A stretch of 64,000 nucleotides of DNA from Aquabacterium sp. NJ1 (GCF_000768065.1 NZ_JRKM01000001.1:4694001-4758000), one strand, 5' to 3'. Counted from the stretch's first letter, positions 1-8,948 are shown. The notes: generated by a model from the letters alone, not told the origin. Program-made: numbers and translations.

Positions 1-2985
1 CTCAAGCCGGATTGGGCAGGCGAGGGGAGTGCAGGCAAGGGTGGTACAGGCAACTGGGCCCGCTTGCAATCGGCTGTCATGGCCGAGGTGAAAGGCAGTT
101 ACGGCCCGAGTTTTGCCGTTGCCGCACCTGGCGCCCGGCGCGCTTCGGTCCAGGCCGATGTGCCCGTGTCGCTCGGCCTCAATGGCCACTATGGCCCCGG
201 GCAGTTTGACGTGGCCTCACTCAGCCTGCGGGCTCAAGGGGCGCAGGCCGACCTGAACGACGCCGTGCTGAAGTGGGGCGCGAGTGCACCCATGCCCGCC
301 TGGTCGATCAAGGGGCGGCTCAAGGTGGAGGCCTTTGACCCGAAGGTGTGGCTGCCCTGGCCCGCCGGCATGGATGGGCGCAATCAGCTCACGGGCCAGG
401 CGGATGTGGCCCTGGACGCCAACTGGCGTGGGCATTTGAACCTGGATATGGCCCCCAGCTGGTTGGCCGGTGTGCCCTTGTCCGGGCAGGCGCAGTGGCG
501 CTCGCCCTTGGACCGCTCGTCCATGGCCCTGGTGCTGGACGTGAGCGCGGGCGGCAACACGGTCAACGCCAGTGCGGAGCTGCCTTGGCGGCCAGATGCG
601 CACGGGCGCCCCAAGTTGAGCGACAGTCTGCATTGGCAGGGCGTCGTGCATGCACCTTCGATTGGCAACCTCCAGCCGATTGCACCCCTGCTGGGTGCGC
701 GGCAGCTGTCGGGCGCCATGGACGGTGAGTTCAAGGGCCAAGGTGTCTGGCCCTCCTTGAAGACGGATGGGCAGATCAGGGTGAACCGCTTGCAATGGGT
801 GAGCACCGCTGGCGTGCCCATGGGCCTGGCATCTGCGCAAGCCAGCTGGTCGGTCGAAGGCTTGTCGGACGATGCGCCTTTGCGGCTGCAACTGGACGTG
901 TCGCAATGGCAGACCGCCCATGTCTTGCTGGACCAGGCTCAGTGTCAGATCACGGGGACGCTGCGCCAGCACCAGTCCACGCTGTCGGCAGACCTGACGC
1001 ACAAACCCAGTCAGGGCGGCAAGGTCATGGCCTTCCACGTGGCCGGTGCGGTGCAGGGCGGCTGGCAAGCTCGCACGGGCACCTGGCAAGGGCAGCTCAA
1101 TGGCTTTTCGCTGAACCTGGAGGGGGCCCGGCCGCGTGTCTTGCTGGCGGTGCAGCCGGTTGGCCTCAGCTGGCGGTCGGCCGCGCAGGGCCGCTCCTTG
1201 CAGGTGGGCGCGACGGCCTTGAACATCCTGGGCGCGGGGCTGCATTTGCGCCGCCTGGACTGGCAGGCTTCTGCTGGTGGGACCGATGCCGCCGGCGCTT
1301 CGGGTGAACTCAATCTGGCGCTGGATCTGGACCCGCTGAACCTGCCTGCCCTGCTGGCCTCGTGGCAACCTCAAGCTGGCTGGGGCGGCGACCTCATCCT
1401 GAACGGTGGCATCACCCTCAAGCACAGCCAGCACCAACCCTGGGTGGTGGACGCCTCGGTGGCCCGGCAATCGGGGGACCTGTCCTTGAGCGAGCCGACC
1501 ATCCAGGGCAGCAGCCCGCAACGCCTGGGCATCCGCGAGGCCCGTGTGGCCCTGCAGGCGCGAGACGGCGTATGGGCCTTGACCCAGCAGTTCGATGGGC
1601 GGGTGCTGGGCGTGCTCAAAGGGCGGCAGGTCGTGCAGGTGCGCAACCCTGCAGATCTGCCCTCGGGCAGTGACCCACTCTCCGGGGAGCTTGATCTGCA
1701 GATCGCCAACCTGCGACCTTGGGGGACATGGGTGCCCGCAGGGTGGCGCCTGACGGGCCAGATGCAGGCCAAGGCCGAGGTGGGCGGCACGCTCGGTGCG
1801 CCGCAGTACCGGGGGCAAGTCAAAGGCCAGAACCTGGGCCTGGGGCAGGCGCTCATGGGCATCAACTTCACCGATGGCCAATTGCAGATGGACCTGCAGG
1901 GCGAGCAGGTGAAGTTGACGCAACTGGTGGCGCAGGCGGGCTCGCAAGGGGGGCGCGTGAGTGTGGAGGGTGAGGCCGTGCTGGGCGCCGCGCCGCAAGC
2001 CCGGCTGTCGCTCAAGGCCGATCGCTTTGCCTTGTTGCAGCGGGTGGACCGCCGCGTGGTGGTCAGCGGCGACATGCAGGCCACGCTGGGCGTCGAGAAC
2101 ATCGATGTGGACGGGCGCTTGCAGGTTGACGAGGGCCTGATCGACATCACGCGCTCGGATGCGCCTACCGTGGGCGACGACGTAAACGTGGTCAACCGAC
2201 CGGGGCAGGACCCGGAGGAGTTGACCGAACCCAGCAGCGTTTCGGCGAGCAGGCGCAAGCTCAACGCCAATGTGAACGTGGACCTGGGCCACAAGCTGCG
2301 TTTGAAGGGCAAGGGGCTGGATGCCTTCCTGGCGGGCAAGTTGCGCGTGACGACGCCTGGCAATCGGCCTGCGGTCAACGGCACTGTCCACGTCGAGAAC
2401 GGCACCTTTGCAGCCTATGGGCAGAAGCTGGTGATCGACAAGGGTGACATCGCCTTCACCGGCCCGGTCGAGAACCCGCGGCTGGACATCCTGGCCATGC
2501 GGCCTCAGTCCCCCACGGCTTCAGCCAGCGACGTGAAGGTGGGCGTCAACATCACCGGCACGGCGCAGGACCCGCGTGTGCGGCTGTACTCCGAGCCTGC
2601 CATGTCGGAAACGGAAAAGCTGTCCTGGCTGGTGCTGGGGCGTGCGCCCACGGGCCTGGGGGGTGCCGACATCGGCCTGCTGCAAAGCGCGGCCGTGGCC
2701 TTGTTGTCGGGCGAGGGCAGTTCACCTTCTGACAACCTGGTGGCCATGCTGGGCCTCGATGAGCTGACGGTGCGCCAGTCGGAAAGCGCTGGCGCCGTGC
2801 GTGACACCGTGGTCAACCTGGGCAAGCAGGTGTCCAAGTACTGGTACGTGGGTTACGAGCGCAACCTGAACGCCACCAGCGGCAACTGGCAGTTGATCTA
2901 TCGCCTGGCGCAGCGCGTCACGGTTCGTGCGCAGGCGGGTGATGACAACGCGGTGGACTTCATCTGGTCCTGGCGCTGGGATTGA
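1..2985 (+). CDS. tamB: TamB, translocation and assembly module inner-membrane subunit (3' part)
   Basis: The reading frame is open from the first base, so the gene starts outside the window and only about the last 994 residues are visible. TamB is an inner-membrane-anchored periplasmic protein that works with the Omp85 protein TamA in outer-membrane assembly and, in recent models, phospholipid transport across the envelope. The visible part is a long run of alternating hydrophobic and polar residues, as expected for the beta-taco repeats. It ends in the conserved DUF490/TamB C-terminal domain, including an EKLSWLVLGR segment and a terminal aromatic motif, FIWSWRWD, typical of a sequence docking on the TamA barrel. 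The neighbour is convergent, so tamA, if present, should lie upstream of the window. The call rests on the C-terminal domain and the length. Confidence 0.9.
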   Translation, partial: LKPDWAGEGSAGKGGTGNWARLQSAVMAEVKGSYGPSFAVAAPGARRASVQADVPVSLGLNGHYGPGQFDVASLSLRAQGAQADLNDAVLKWGASAPMPAWSIKGRLKVEAFDPKVWLPWPAGMDGRNQLTGQADVALDANWRGHLNLDMAPSWLAGVPLSGQAQWRSPLDRSSMALVLDVSAGGNTVNASAELPWRPDAHGRPKLSDSLHWQGVVHAPSIGNLQPIAPLLGARQLSGAMDGEFKGQGVWPSLKTDGQIRVNRLQWVSTAGVPMGLASAQASWSVEGLSDDAPLRLQLDVSQWQTAHVLLDQAQCQITGTLRQHQSTLSADLTHKPSQGGKVMAFHVAGAVQGGWQARTGTWQGQLNGFSLNLEGARPRVLLAVQPVGLSWRSAAQGRSLQVGATALNILGAGLHLRRLDWQASAGGTDAAGASGELNLALDLDPLNLPALLASWQPQAGWGGDLILNGGITLKHSQHQPWVVDASVARQSGDLSLSEPTIQGSSPQRLGIREARVALQARDGVWALTQQFDGRVLGVLKGRQVVQVRNPADLPSGSDPLSGELDLQIANLRPWGTWVPAGWRLTGQMQAKAEVGGTLGAPQYRGQVKGQNLGLGQALMGINFTDGQLQMDLQGEQVKLTQLVAQAGSQGGRVSVEGEAVLGAAPQARLSLKADRFALLQRVDRRVVVSGDMQATLGVENIDVDGRLQVDEGLIDITRSDAPTVGDDVNVVNRPGQDPEELTEPSSVSASRRKLNANVNVDLGHKLRLKGKGLDAFLAGKLRVTTPGNRPAVNGTVHVENGTFAAYGQKLVIDKGDIAFTGPVENPRLDILAMRPQSPTASASDVKVGVNITGTAQDPRVRLYSEPAMSETEKLSWLVLGRAPTGLGGADIGLLQSAAVALLSGEGSSPSDNLVAMLGLDELTVRQSESAGAVRDTVVNLGKQVSKYWYVGYERNLNATSGNWQLIYRLAQRVTVRAQAGDDNAVDFIWSWRWD

Positions 2986-3024
2986 CGCTTGTGACGCCAT
3001 GAAGCGCGATGAGGTGAGCCAGGC

Positions 3025-4359
3025 TCAGTGCCCGTCTGCATGCAGCTTCTTGTGGATCTGGCGTGTGCCCCACCAGATCGCCGCCAGCACCAACGGGATC
3101 AAGGCACCGGCCAGCATCTCCGGATTGATGGGCAGGCCGGCCGCCTTGGCCGCCTTGCCGCCATACAGCACCAGGCTGATCACGTAGTACGAGATCGCCG
3201 CAATCGACAGGCCTTCCACGGTGCTTTGCAGGCGCAACTGCAGCTCTTGCCCGCGAGTGAGCTTTTCCAGCAGCATCTGGTTTTGCGACTCGGTGGCGAT
3301 GTCCACCCGCGTGCGCAGCAGGGCGCTGGCGCGCTCGATGCGTTGGGACAGCGAGGCCAACCTTTGTGCGGTGGCCTGCACGGTGGCCATGGCCGGCGAC
3401 AGGCGCTTGAGCAGGAATTCGCCGACCATCTGTGTGCCGGGGATGGCGGTTTCGCGCAGTTGCTCGATGCGCTGCTCGACCAGGCCATGGTAGGCCCGCG
3501 TCGCCGAGAAGCGGTACATGTGGCGGGCAGTGGCACGCTCCACACGTGCGGCCAGGCCGATCAGTTGCGCCAGCAACTCCTGATCCGACGTCTCGGTGCT
3601 TTCCATGTGGGCCGTGATCTCGGCCAGTTGCAGCTCGGACTCGGTCAGCATGGCGCTGATGTCCTTGGCCACGGGCAGGCCACGCAGTGCCATCAGCCGG
3701 TAGGTCTCCAGCTCCAGCAGGCGTTGCGAGGTGCGGCCCGAGCGCAGCTCGGATGTATTGGGCGGCGAGATCACCAGCAGGCGCTCGAAGCCACTGTCGC
3801 GCAAGCGGAAGTCCGTCATGACGCAGGAGCGCCGGATGCCCAGCAGCGAAGCGACCGTCTCGCGGCCTTCGAACCAGGGCGCTGCCAGCGCGCGCATGGC
3901 GGCCGGGTCGTCCACCTCGCCGTGCACCATGGCCATCGTGATGGCGGCCACCGTGCGCCCGGGGATGCTGGCCAGCCAGGCTGTGTCCACCACCAGGGCT
4001 CGCATCAGTTCGGCCTCGTCACCCGTTTCCAGCACATGCGATGGCAAGGTCTGCACGATCGAGTAGCGCGTGAACTCGGTGTGGCGTTCCCACTTGAGCG
4101 TGTGGTCGGCAAAACGCAGCCGCAGGAAGTTGCCCGAGAGCTGGTCTTGCGTGAGGCCTTGCTGGCCAGGCAATTGACGCAGATGCTGCCACTCCTGCTC
4201 GCGGCTCACGCCCTCGTTGAGCACGGCCACGTACACCACCAGAGCGGGCAGGCGGATGCGAGCTGGCGGGCGCGCGTGGACCTCGTTGTGCAGCACCTCA
4301 CGCAAGGCGTCGTTGTCAGGGAGGACCTGGGGCAAGGCGGGGGGCAGGGCAGAGGTCAT
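3025..4359 (-). CDS. DUF3422 family membrane-anchored protein
   Basis: A 444-residue protein of the DUF3422 family, which is common in beta- and alphaproteobacteria and has no assigned function. The N-terminal part has the family-typical NEVHARPP segment. The C-terminal about 60 residues hold two hydrophobic segments (ISYYVISLVLYGGKAA and a second ending in AAIWWGTRQ), so it is probably anchored in the inner membrane with a large cytoplasmic domain. The middle part is rich in Leu, Glu and Arg and looks helical or coiled-coil. I start at the ATG at 4359; the frame stays open to a TTG at 4377. It converges with tamB, 39 bases away. No function can be inferred from context. Confidence 0.85.
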   Translation of the reverse strand: MTSALPPALPQVLPDNDALREVLHNEVHARPPARIRLPALVVYVAVLNEGVSREQEWQHLRQLPGQQGLTQDQLSGNFLRLRFADHTLKWERHTEFTRYSIVQTLPSHVLETGDEAELMRALVVDTAWLASIPGRTVAAITMAMVHGEVDDPAAMRALAAPWFEGRETVASLLGIRRSCVMTDFRLRDSGFERLLVISPPNTSELRSGRTSQRLLELETYRLMALRGLPVAKDISAMLTESELQLAEITAHMESTETSDQELLAQLIGLAARVERATARHMYRFSATRAYHGLVEQRIEQLRETAIPGTQMVGEFLLKRLSPAMATVQATAQRLASLSQRIERASALLRTRVDIATESQNQMLLEKLTRGQELQLRLQSTVEGLSIAAISYYVISLVLYGGKAAKAAGLPINPEMLAGALIPLVLAAIWWGTRQIHKKLHADGH

Positions 4360-4416
4360 GAGCGCGTGGGCGGGCAATGGACAGCCCTTTGATCCTACAT
4401 GGCAATCAGGGTGGGC

Positions 4417-4863
4417 TTACTTGAGCACGACGCCGTTCGCGTCACTCACATGGACGGTGACGGGGATGCCCTGGCCCACACTTTGTGTGACCGTGCAGAA
4501 GGCCTCGAACTGGCTGAGCACGCGGTCCAGATGCTGCAGTTGCTCGGCGGGCACGCCCAGCTTGAGGTCGGCCGTCATGGCCAGCACGCGCACGCGGCCT
4601 TCGCTGTTGCGCCCGACTTCCGCGCGGACCTGACAGCTCAATGGTTCAGGCTGTTGCTTGAACTTGCGCAGCGCAAACAGCAGCGAGTCAGACAGGCAGT
4701 TGCCCACCGCCGCGGCCAGCAACTGCACAGGTGAGGGGCCCAGGCCCTGGCCCAGCGGCGCGGGCTCGTCTGCCAGCAGGGTGGGGACGTCGCCCTCGAA
4801 GGTGACCTTGAACTGATAGTCCTGCTGCTGAGACAGGGAGACTTGCACAACTTGATCGGACAT
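4417..4863 (-). CDS. OsmC/Ohr family protein
   Basis: A 148-residue protein of the OsmC/Ohr fold, thiol-dependent peroxidases that reduce organic hydroperoxides and, in some reports, sulfane-sulfur species. Two cysteines sit in the usual places: one in AAAVGNCLSDSL on the central helix and one in AFCTVTQS near the C-terminus. These would be the peroxidatic and resolving pair. The family is normally 135-150 residues, so the gene is full length. It is divergent from the bigR-like gene, and its apparent promoter (TTGACA, 17 bases, TAAAGT on the minus strand, 4956-4928) overlaps the palindrome that also holds the bigR promoter. This suggests co-regulation by sulfane sulfur; that link is inference. 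Confidence 0.85.
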   Translation of the reverse strand: MSDQVVQVSLSQQQDYQFKVTFEGDVPTLLADEPAPLGQGLGPSPVQLLAAAVGNCLSDSLLFALRKFKQQPEPLSCQVRAEVGRNSEGRVRVLAMTADLKLGVPAEQLQHLDRVLSQFEAFCTVTQSVGQGIPVTVHVSDANGVVLK

Positions 4864-4927
4864 GGCGGGCTTTCCGGGTGAGGGCTGTCAAAGACCAGTT
4901 CCTAGGAACCTGGTGGGGTATGGGATC

Positions 4928-4962
4928 ACTTTATTGACGAACAATATATTTGTCAACATAAT
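4928..4962. promoter_or_regulatory. Divergent overlapping promoters with a 23-bp BigR-type operator
   Basis: An inverted repeat with arms TTGACGAA (4934-4941) and TTTGTCAA (4949-4956), 7 of 8 positions symmetric, fills the only AT-rich stretch between osmC and bigR. The left arm supplies a plus-strand -35 (TTGACG) followed after 17 bases by CATAAT (4957-4962). The right arm, read on the minus strand, supplies TTGACA followed after 17 bases by TAAAGT (4933-4928). One bound repressor dimer would therefore cover the -35 and spacer of both promoters. BigR/SqrR-type ArsR repressors are known to bind AT-rich palindromes at their own promoters. Binding here is predicted. Confidence 0.7.
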
Positions 4963-4984
4963 GTTATTCATGAAAGTGAAGGAC

Positions 4985-5302
4985 ATGGATCTCAACGCCC
5001 TGCAGGCATCGGCTGAACAGGCCTGTGCCTTGTTGAAGGTGCTGGCGCATGCGGACCGGCTGGTCCTGCTGTGCCGCCTGGCGCAGGGCGAGTTCTGTGT
5101 GAGCGAGCTGGAGGCCGATCTTGGCATCCGCCAGCCCAGCCTGTCCCAGCAGCTTGGCGTGTTGCGCCAGGAGGGCCTGGTCGACACGCGCCGTGAGGGC
5201 AAGCATATCTATTACCGGCTGCTCAGTGAAGATGCACGTGCCATCATGGAAGTGCTTCACAGTCGGGTATGCGGTGCGGCCGTGTCAGAAAAATCTTGTT
5301 GA
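4985..5302 (+). CDS. bigR: BigR/SqrR-type ArsR repressor, persulfide sensing
   Basis: A 105-residue winged-helix ArsR-family regulator. It has the recognition segment QPSLSQQLGVLRQEGLV and the wing TRREGKHIYYRL. Cys30 (VLLC) and Cys96 (SRVC) are 66 residues apart, the same spacing as Cys42 and Cys108 of Xylella/Agrobacterium BigR, which form a disulfide or tri/tetrasulfide when exposed to sulfide or polysulfide and release DNA. The next gene encodes a DUF442 sulfurtransferase, the usual BigR partner. The predicted -10 lies at 4957-4962, so the ATG at 4970 would be almost leaderless. I chose the ATG at 4985, which fits BigR alignments, but its GAAGGA is only one base away, so the start is uncertain. 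Autorepression through the 4934-4956 palindrome is likely. Confidence 0.8.
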   Translation: MDLNALQASAEQACALLKVLAHADRLVLLCRLAQGEFCVSELEADLGIRQPSLSQQLGVLRQEGLVDTRREGKHIYYRLLSEDARAIMEVLHSRVCGAAVSEKSC

Positions 5303-5329
5303 CCTTGTGATGATGGATTGGAGAACCCC

Positions 5330-5692
5330 ATGACCTTGAGCGTGCCTGTGAATCCCGTTTGCCCCGAGTTCGCCGTTTGCGGCCAGATCAGCGTGGCTGA
5401 CGTCGCGGTATTTGCCAAACAGGGCTACCGCAGCATCATCAACAACCGCCCTGATGGCGAAGGTGGCCCGGATCAACCGACCAGCGCCCAGATCGAGGCC
5501 GCAGCCAAGGCGGCCGGCCTGCGCTATGTGCACTTCCCCGTGGCCAACCTCATGATCAGCGAGCAGCAGGTGATGGCTTATCACGCGCTGTGCGCGGATC
5601 TGCCGCACCCCATCGTGGCTTTCTGCCGCTCGGGTGGCCGCGCCAATGCCTTGTTCCAGGCATGCGGTTGCAGAGTCGGCCAGGCAGGCTGA
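5330..5692 (+). CDS. DUF442/TIGR01244 rhodanese-like sulfurtransferase
   Basis: A 120-residue single-domain protein of the DUF442 (beta-lactamase-hydrolase-like N-terminal) family. It has a phosphatase/rhodanese-type active loop, AFCRSGGRAN, near residue 100, where the cysteine would carry persulfide, plus the family segments SIINNRPDGE and YVHFPV. In BigR operons this domain is either fused or adjacent to persulfide dioxygenase and moves sulfane sulfur from glutathione persulfide or to thiosulfate. No ETHE1-type dioxygenase is next to it here. The start at 5330 is set by GGAGA at 5320-5324 with a 5-base spacing. The gene lies 27 bases after bigR and 5 bases before the SulP gene, so they are very likely one transcript. 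Confidence 0.8.
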   Translation: MTLSVPVNPVCPEFAVCGQISVADVAVFAKQGYRSIINNRPDGEGGPDQPTSAQIEAAAKAAGLRYVHFPVANLMISEQQVMAYHALCADLPHPIVAFCRSGGRANALFQACGCRVGQAG

Positions 5693-5697
5693 GCGCA

Positions 5698-7458
5698 ATG
5701 AGCATTCCCAGGCGCATGCTGCCCGGCACGGACGCGCCCTGGGCGTGGCCCGCGCCCTGGATGCGCCAGTGGCAACGTACCTGGCTGCACGGCGACCTGA
5801 GTGCAGGTGTGGTGGTGGCCGTGATGCTGGTGCCCCAGAGCCTGGCCTATGCCACCTTGGCGGGCTTGCCTGCGCAGGCTGGCTTGCTGGCGAGCTTGTT
5901 GCCTTTGCTGGCTTACGCCTTGTTTGGCAGCAGCGCGTCCTTGTCGGTCGGGCCCGGGTCCATCACTTCCTTGATGGTGGCGCAGGCCTTGGTGCCACTG
6001 GCGCAAGGCAGCGTGGGCAGGTATGCGGCCATGGCGGCGTTTCTGGCTCTGGCCTCAGGTTTGCTGATGTTGCTGATGGGCGTGCTGCGCATGGGCTTTC
6101 TGTCGCAGTTGCTCAGCCGCCCGGTGGTGCAGGGGTTCACGGTGGCGTCAGCCTTGCTGATTTTGCTGGGGCAACTGGCCCCGCTGTTGGGCTGGCCCGC
6201 CCTGGGCTACACCTTGCCGGACATGGTGCCGGCGGTGGCGGTTCAGTTCGGCCATGACATGGCGGGCTTGAAGGGTGATGCCATCGTAGGCGGGGCATCG
6301 CTGTTGATGCTGGCATGTGGGCAGCCTCTGACCAGCGCGCTGGCTCGCGTGTTGCGGCTCGCGCCAACGACATCGGCCGTGTGGCTCAAGCTGTGGCCTG
6401 TGGCCGTGCTGGTGGCGGCTGCCTGGCTGGCCAAGGGCTTGAGCACCCATGAGGGGCTGAGCGCTGCCCTGGTCGGGCAGGTGTCCCTGGGCAGCCCGTT
6501 GGCCTCGGTCTCTTCGGCCTTCTGGCAAGCCCTGCGCCTGTCGGATCTGCGTGATCTGTTTGCCCCGACGGTGCTGCTGGCGCTGGTGGGCTTTGTGAGC
6601 AGTGTGTCCGTGGCCCAGACGTTTGCCATGAAGCACGGCGAGCGCATCGATGCCGACCGTGAACTGCTGGGTCTGGGGCTGGCCAATGTAGGCAGCACCG
6701 TGCTGGGGGGCTTGCCAGTCACAGGCGGCTTGTCCCGGTCTGTGGTCAATGAGGCGGCCGGTGCGCGCAGCCCGCTTGCCGGTGTGATCAGCGCCTTGCT
6801 GCTGGGGGCGGCCTTGCCTTTGCTCATGCCCTTGCTGGCCTGGCTGCCCAAGGCGGCGCTGGCCGCGGTCATCATTTACGCGATCGCCAACCTGGTGGAG
6901 CTGGGCTCGCTCAGGGCCGCGTGGCGCTACGAGCGCACCGAGGGCTGGGCGTTTGTCAGCACGGCGCTAGGGGTGCTCTTCATTGGTTTTGAAGCCGGCC
7001 TGGGCCTGGGCATGGCCTGGTCCATGGCGGCCATGATCTGGCGGCACAGCCAGCCGCATGTGGCCGAGGTGGGGCGCTTGCCGGGCACATCGCATTTTCG
7101 CAATGTTGCGCGGCACGAGGTCGAGACCTTGCCGGACACGGTGTTCGTGCGGGTGGACGAGAGCCTGGACTTCACCAATGTGCAGCGTGTCGAGCTCAAG
7201 TTCTGCGAGTTGGTTCATGGGCGCGCTGGCGCATCGAAGGTGGTCTTGCTGCTGTCTGCGGTCAATCACATCGATCACACGGCGGCGCAGACCTTGTTGG
7301 CGCTGGATGAGGCTCTGGCCGACCAGGGCAAGACGCTGCATCTGGCGGAGATCAAGGGGCCGGTCATGGACCGGCTCAAGGCCGCGGGTATGGACATCCG
7401 TTTTGCGGGCAGGCAGCATCTGAGTGCCCAGCAGGCCTGGGATGCCCTTGTCGCATGA
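5698..7458 (+). CDS. SulP family anion permease with STAS domain
   Basis: A 586-residue SulP/SLC26-type permease. The signature VPQSLAYATLAGLPAQAGL occurs near residue 50, about ten or more hydrophobic segments follow, and a C-terminal STAS domain begins near residue 480 (ESLDFTN, later VNHIDHTAAQTLL). The family moves sulfate, bicarbonate, chloride or related anions across the inner membrane. In this operon with BigR and a sulfurtransferase, the cargo may be an oxidised sulfur product such as sulfite, thiosulfate or sulfate; that is inference. The ATG at 5698 follows the DUF442 stop by 5 bases. The frame is open further upstream, but only inside the DUF442 gene. Confidence 0.85.
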   Translation: MSIPRRMLPGTDAPWAWPAPWMRQWQRTWLHGDLSAGVVVAVMLVPQSLAYATLAGLPAQAGLLASLLPLLAYALFGSSASLSVGPGSITSLMVAQALVPLAQGSVGRYAAMAAFLALASGLLMLLMGVLRMGFLSQLLSRPVVQGFTVASALLILLGQLAPLLGWPALGYTLPDMVPAVAVQFGHDMAGLKGDAIVGGASLLMLACGQPLTSALARVLRLAPTTSAVWLKLWPVAVLVAAAWLAKGLSTHEGLSAALVGQVSLGSPLASVSSAFWQALRLSDLRDLFAPTVLLALVGFVSSVSVAQTFAMKHGERIDADRELLGLGLANVGSTVLGGLPVTGGLSRSVVNEAAGARSPLAGVISALLLGAALPLLMPLLAWLPKAALAAVIIYAIANLVELGSLRAAWRYERTEGWAFVSTALGVLFIGFEAGLGLGMAWSMAAMIWRHSQPHVAEVGRLPGTSHFRNVARHEVETLPDTVFVRVDESLDFTNVQRVELKFCELVHGRAGASKVVLLLSAVNHIDHTAAQTLLALDEALADQGKTLHLAEIKGPVMDRLKAAGMDIRFAGRQHLSAQQAWDALVA

Positions 7459-7498
7459 GCCCGGGCGCAAGTTTTTTGTTTGTCACTAGGAGAGAAGC

Positions 7499-7687
7499 AT
7501 GAAAGCGAATGTTGGTGGTCTGGATCGTGCAGCCCGTATCACGGCGGGTGTGGTGTTGGTGGCCTTGGCTGCAACCGGCAAGGTCGGCCTGTGGGGCTGG
7601 ATCGGGCTGGTGCCAATTGCCACGGGCTTGTCGGGCTGGTGCCCGGCTTACCTGCCGTTTGGCATTTCCACTTGCAAGACCAAGTGA
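7499..7687 (+). CDS. DUF2892 (YgaP-type transmembrane) protein
   Basis: A 62-residue protein with two hydrophobic helices and the DUF2892 signature: KANVGGLDRAARI at the N-terminus, then GWCPAYLPFGISTCKTK with two cysteines after the second helix. DUF2892 is the membrane portion of YgaP, where it is fused to a rhodanese. Stand-alone copies are frequent members of BigR and other sulfide-response operons. A strong site, AGGAG, lies 8-12 bases before the ATG. It is 40 bases after the SulP gene and is followed by a clear terminator, so it closes the operon. A second DUF2892 paralogue lies at 17847-18068 in the other sulfide-related cluster. Confidence 0.85.
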   Translation: MKANVGGLDRAARITAGVVLVALAATGKVGLWGWIGLVPIATGLSGWCPAYLPFGISTCKTK

Positions 7688-7717
7688 GGTGATGCAGCCG
7701 CGCTGGCGGCGCACCGC

Positions 7718-7746
7718 AAGGGCTCTTCGGAGCCCTTTTTTCTTTT
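7718..7746 (+). terminator. Rho-independent terminator of the BigR operon
   Basis: Stem GGGCTC (7720-7725), tetraloop TTCG, GAGCCC (7730-7735), extended by flanking A-T pairs and followed by six T (7736-7741) and then CTTTT. It lies 30 bases after the DUF2892 stop. Confidence 0.9.
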
Positions 7747-7868
7747 GTGTGCACCATCGGTTGGCATGCCCGCTCCGTGCATGCACAGGCTTTGAGCATG
7801 GCGGTGCACAGGTCACGCGCGCTGCAGCCGCCAGGGACGGCAATGTGCACCAGCGAGGCGAATCCAAC

Positions 7869-7886
7869 CTGGCACGCTTGCTGCTC
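7869..7886 (+). promoter_or_regulatory. Sigma-54 (RpoN) promoter for the GlnT/ABC operon
   Basis: TGGCACG at 7870-7876, four bases, then CTGCT at 7881-7885. This matches the -24/-12 consensus TGGCACG-N4-TTGCW at every position except one T, with the GG and GC dinucleotides in the exact spacing. Transcription would begin near 7896. Upstream, TGCACCA (7750-7756 and 7846-7852) and GGTGCA (7803-7808) resemble NtrC half-sites, though none forms a full dyad. RpoN control fits a nitrogen-scavenging operon. Confidence 0.7.
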
Positions 7887-7931
7887 TATCCCATTCGGTA
7901 TTACCAGATGTTCAACCCGTAATAACCGTGA

Positions 7932-8948
7932 ATGGGCCAGATCATGATCTCAACGACAGCAGTAAAGCGTTTGACCAAAGGCTTCAAGGCGCTGACCTTG
8001 GCGGCCACCCTGGTGGGTACACAAGCCGGCTGGGCCGCGCAGCCCCTGAAGATCGGCTACAGCGACTGGCCGGGCTGGGTGGCCTGGCAGGTGGCCATTG
8101 ACAAAGGCTGGTTCAAGCAAGCCGGCGTGGACGTGAAGTTCGAGTGGTTCGACTACTCCGCCTCCATGGATGCCTTCTCCGCCGGCAAGATCGACGCCGT
8201 CACCATGACCAACGGTGACACGCTGGTGACCGGCGCAGGCGGCGGCAAGGGCGTGATGATCATGCTGACCGACTACTCCAACGGCAACGACATGATCGTC
8301 GGCAAGCCCGGCATCAAGTCGCTCAAGGACCTCAAAGGCAAGAAAGTGGCCGTCGAGGTGGGCCTGGTTGAGCACCTGCTGCTGCTCAACGGCTTGAAGA
8401 AGGCCGGCCTCAAGGAGTCCGACGTCACCCTGGTCAATGCGAAGACCAATGAAATGCCGCAGGTGCTTGCTTCCGGCGACGTGGCTGCGGTGGGCGCCTG
8501 GCAGCCTATCGCCGGGCAGGCCATCAAGGGCTCGCCGGGTGCCAAGCCTTTGCTGACATCCGCTGACGAGCCTGGTCTGATCTACGACGTGCTGACGGTC
8601 AGCCCCGCCAGCCTGGCGACGCACAAGGCCGAGTGGCAGAAGGTCGTGATGGTCTGGGACAAGGTCGTGAGCTACATCGAAGACCCCAAGACCCAGCCTG
8701 ATGCCGTGAAGATCATGGCCGCCCGCGTGGGGGTGCCGCCCGATGCCTACATGCACTTCCTCAAAGGCACCAAGCTGCTGTCGCTGGCCGAGGGCAAGAA
8801 GGTGATGGTCAAGGCCGATGGCTTCAAGTCTTTGTATGGCTCCTCGAAGATCGCGGACGACTTCAACGTCAAGAACGCCGTCTACAAGGAAGCGCAAAAG
8901 GTCGACAGCTACATCGACCCCAGCCTGACGAACGCGGCAGCCAAGTAA
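7932..8948 (+). CDS. NitT/TauT-type ABC transporter substrate-binding protein
   Basis: A periplasmic binding protein of 338 residues. A Sec signal peptide ends near GTQAGWAAQ, followed by [22 protein letters not shown], the usual beginning of nitrate/sulfonate/taurine-type (NMT1/THI5-like fold) binding proteins. [14 protein letters not shown] and [13 protein letters not shown] are further family segments. It should bring a small ligand to the permease and ATPase encoded directly downstream. The company of a creatininase-family hydrolase and glutamine synthetase suggests a nitrogenous small molecule rather than a sulfonate, but the ligand cannot be read from sequence. Neither the ATG at 7932 nor the one at 7944 has a strong ribosome site. 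Confidence 0.85.
   Translation: MGQIMISTTAVKRLTKGFKALTLAATLVGTQAGWAAQPLKIGYSDWPGWVAWQVAIDKGWFKQAGVDVKFEWFDYSASMDAFSAGKIDAVTMTNGDTLVTGAGGGKGVMIMLTDYSNGNDMIVGKPGIKSLKDLKGKKVAVEVGLVEHLLLLNGLKKAGLKESDVTLVNAKTNEMPQVLASGDVAAVGAWQPIAGQAIKGSPGAKPLLTSADEPGLIYDVLTVSPASLATHKAEWQKVVMVWDKVVSYIEDPKTQPDAVKIMAARVGVPPDAYMHFLKGTKLLSLAEGKKVMVKADGFKSLYGSSKIADDFNVKNAVYKEAQKVDSYIDPSLTNAAAK

Noticed and set aside
217..2391. Long minus-strand reading frame (724 codons) opposite tamB
   Set aside because: Composition is Arg/Gln/His/Leu-rich without any domain, as expected for the antisense of a GC-rich gene; tamB is clearly coding.
4895..4913. GTTCCTAGGAAC-centred palindrome between osmC and the promoter pair
   Set aside because: It is symmetric but lies in the osmC leader without a T-run or known operator pattern; probably a leader hairpin of no clear role.
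7747..7931. Guanidine-I (ykkC) riboswitch before the ABC/creatininase operon
   Set aside because: Considered because of the gene content, but none of the conserved ykkC blocks is present; the region holds a sigma-54 promoter instead.
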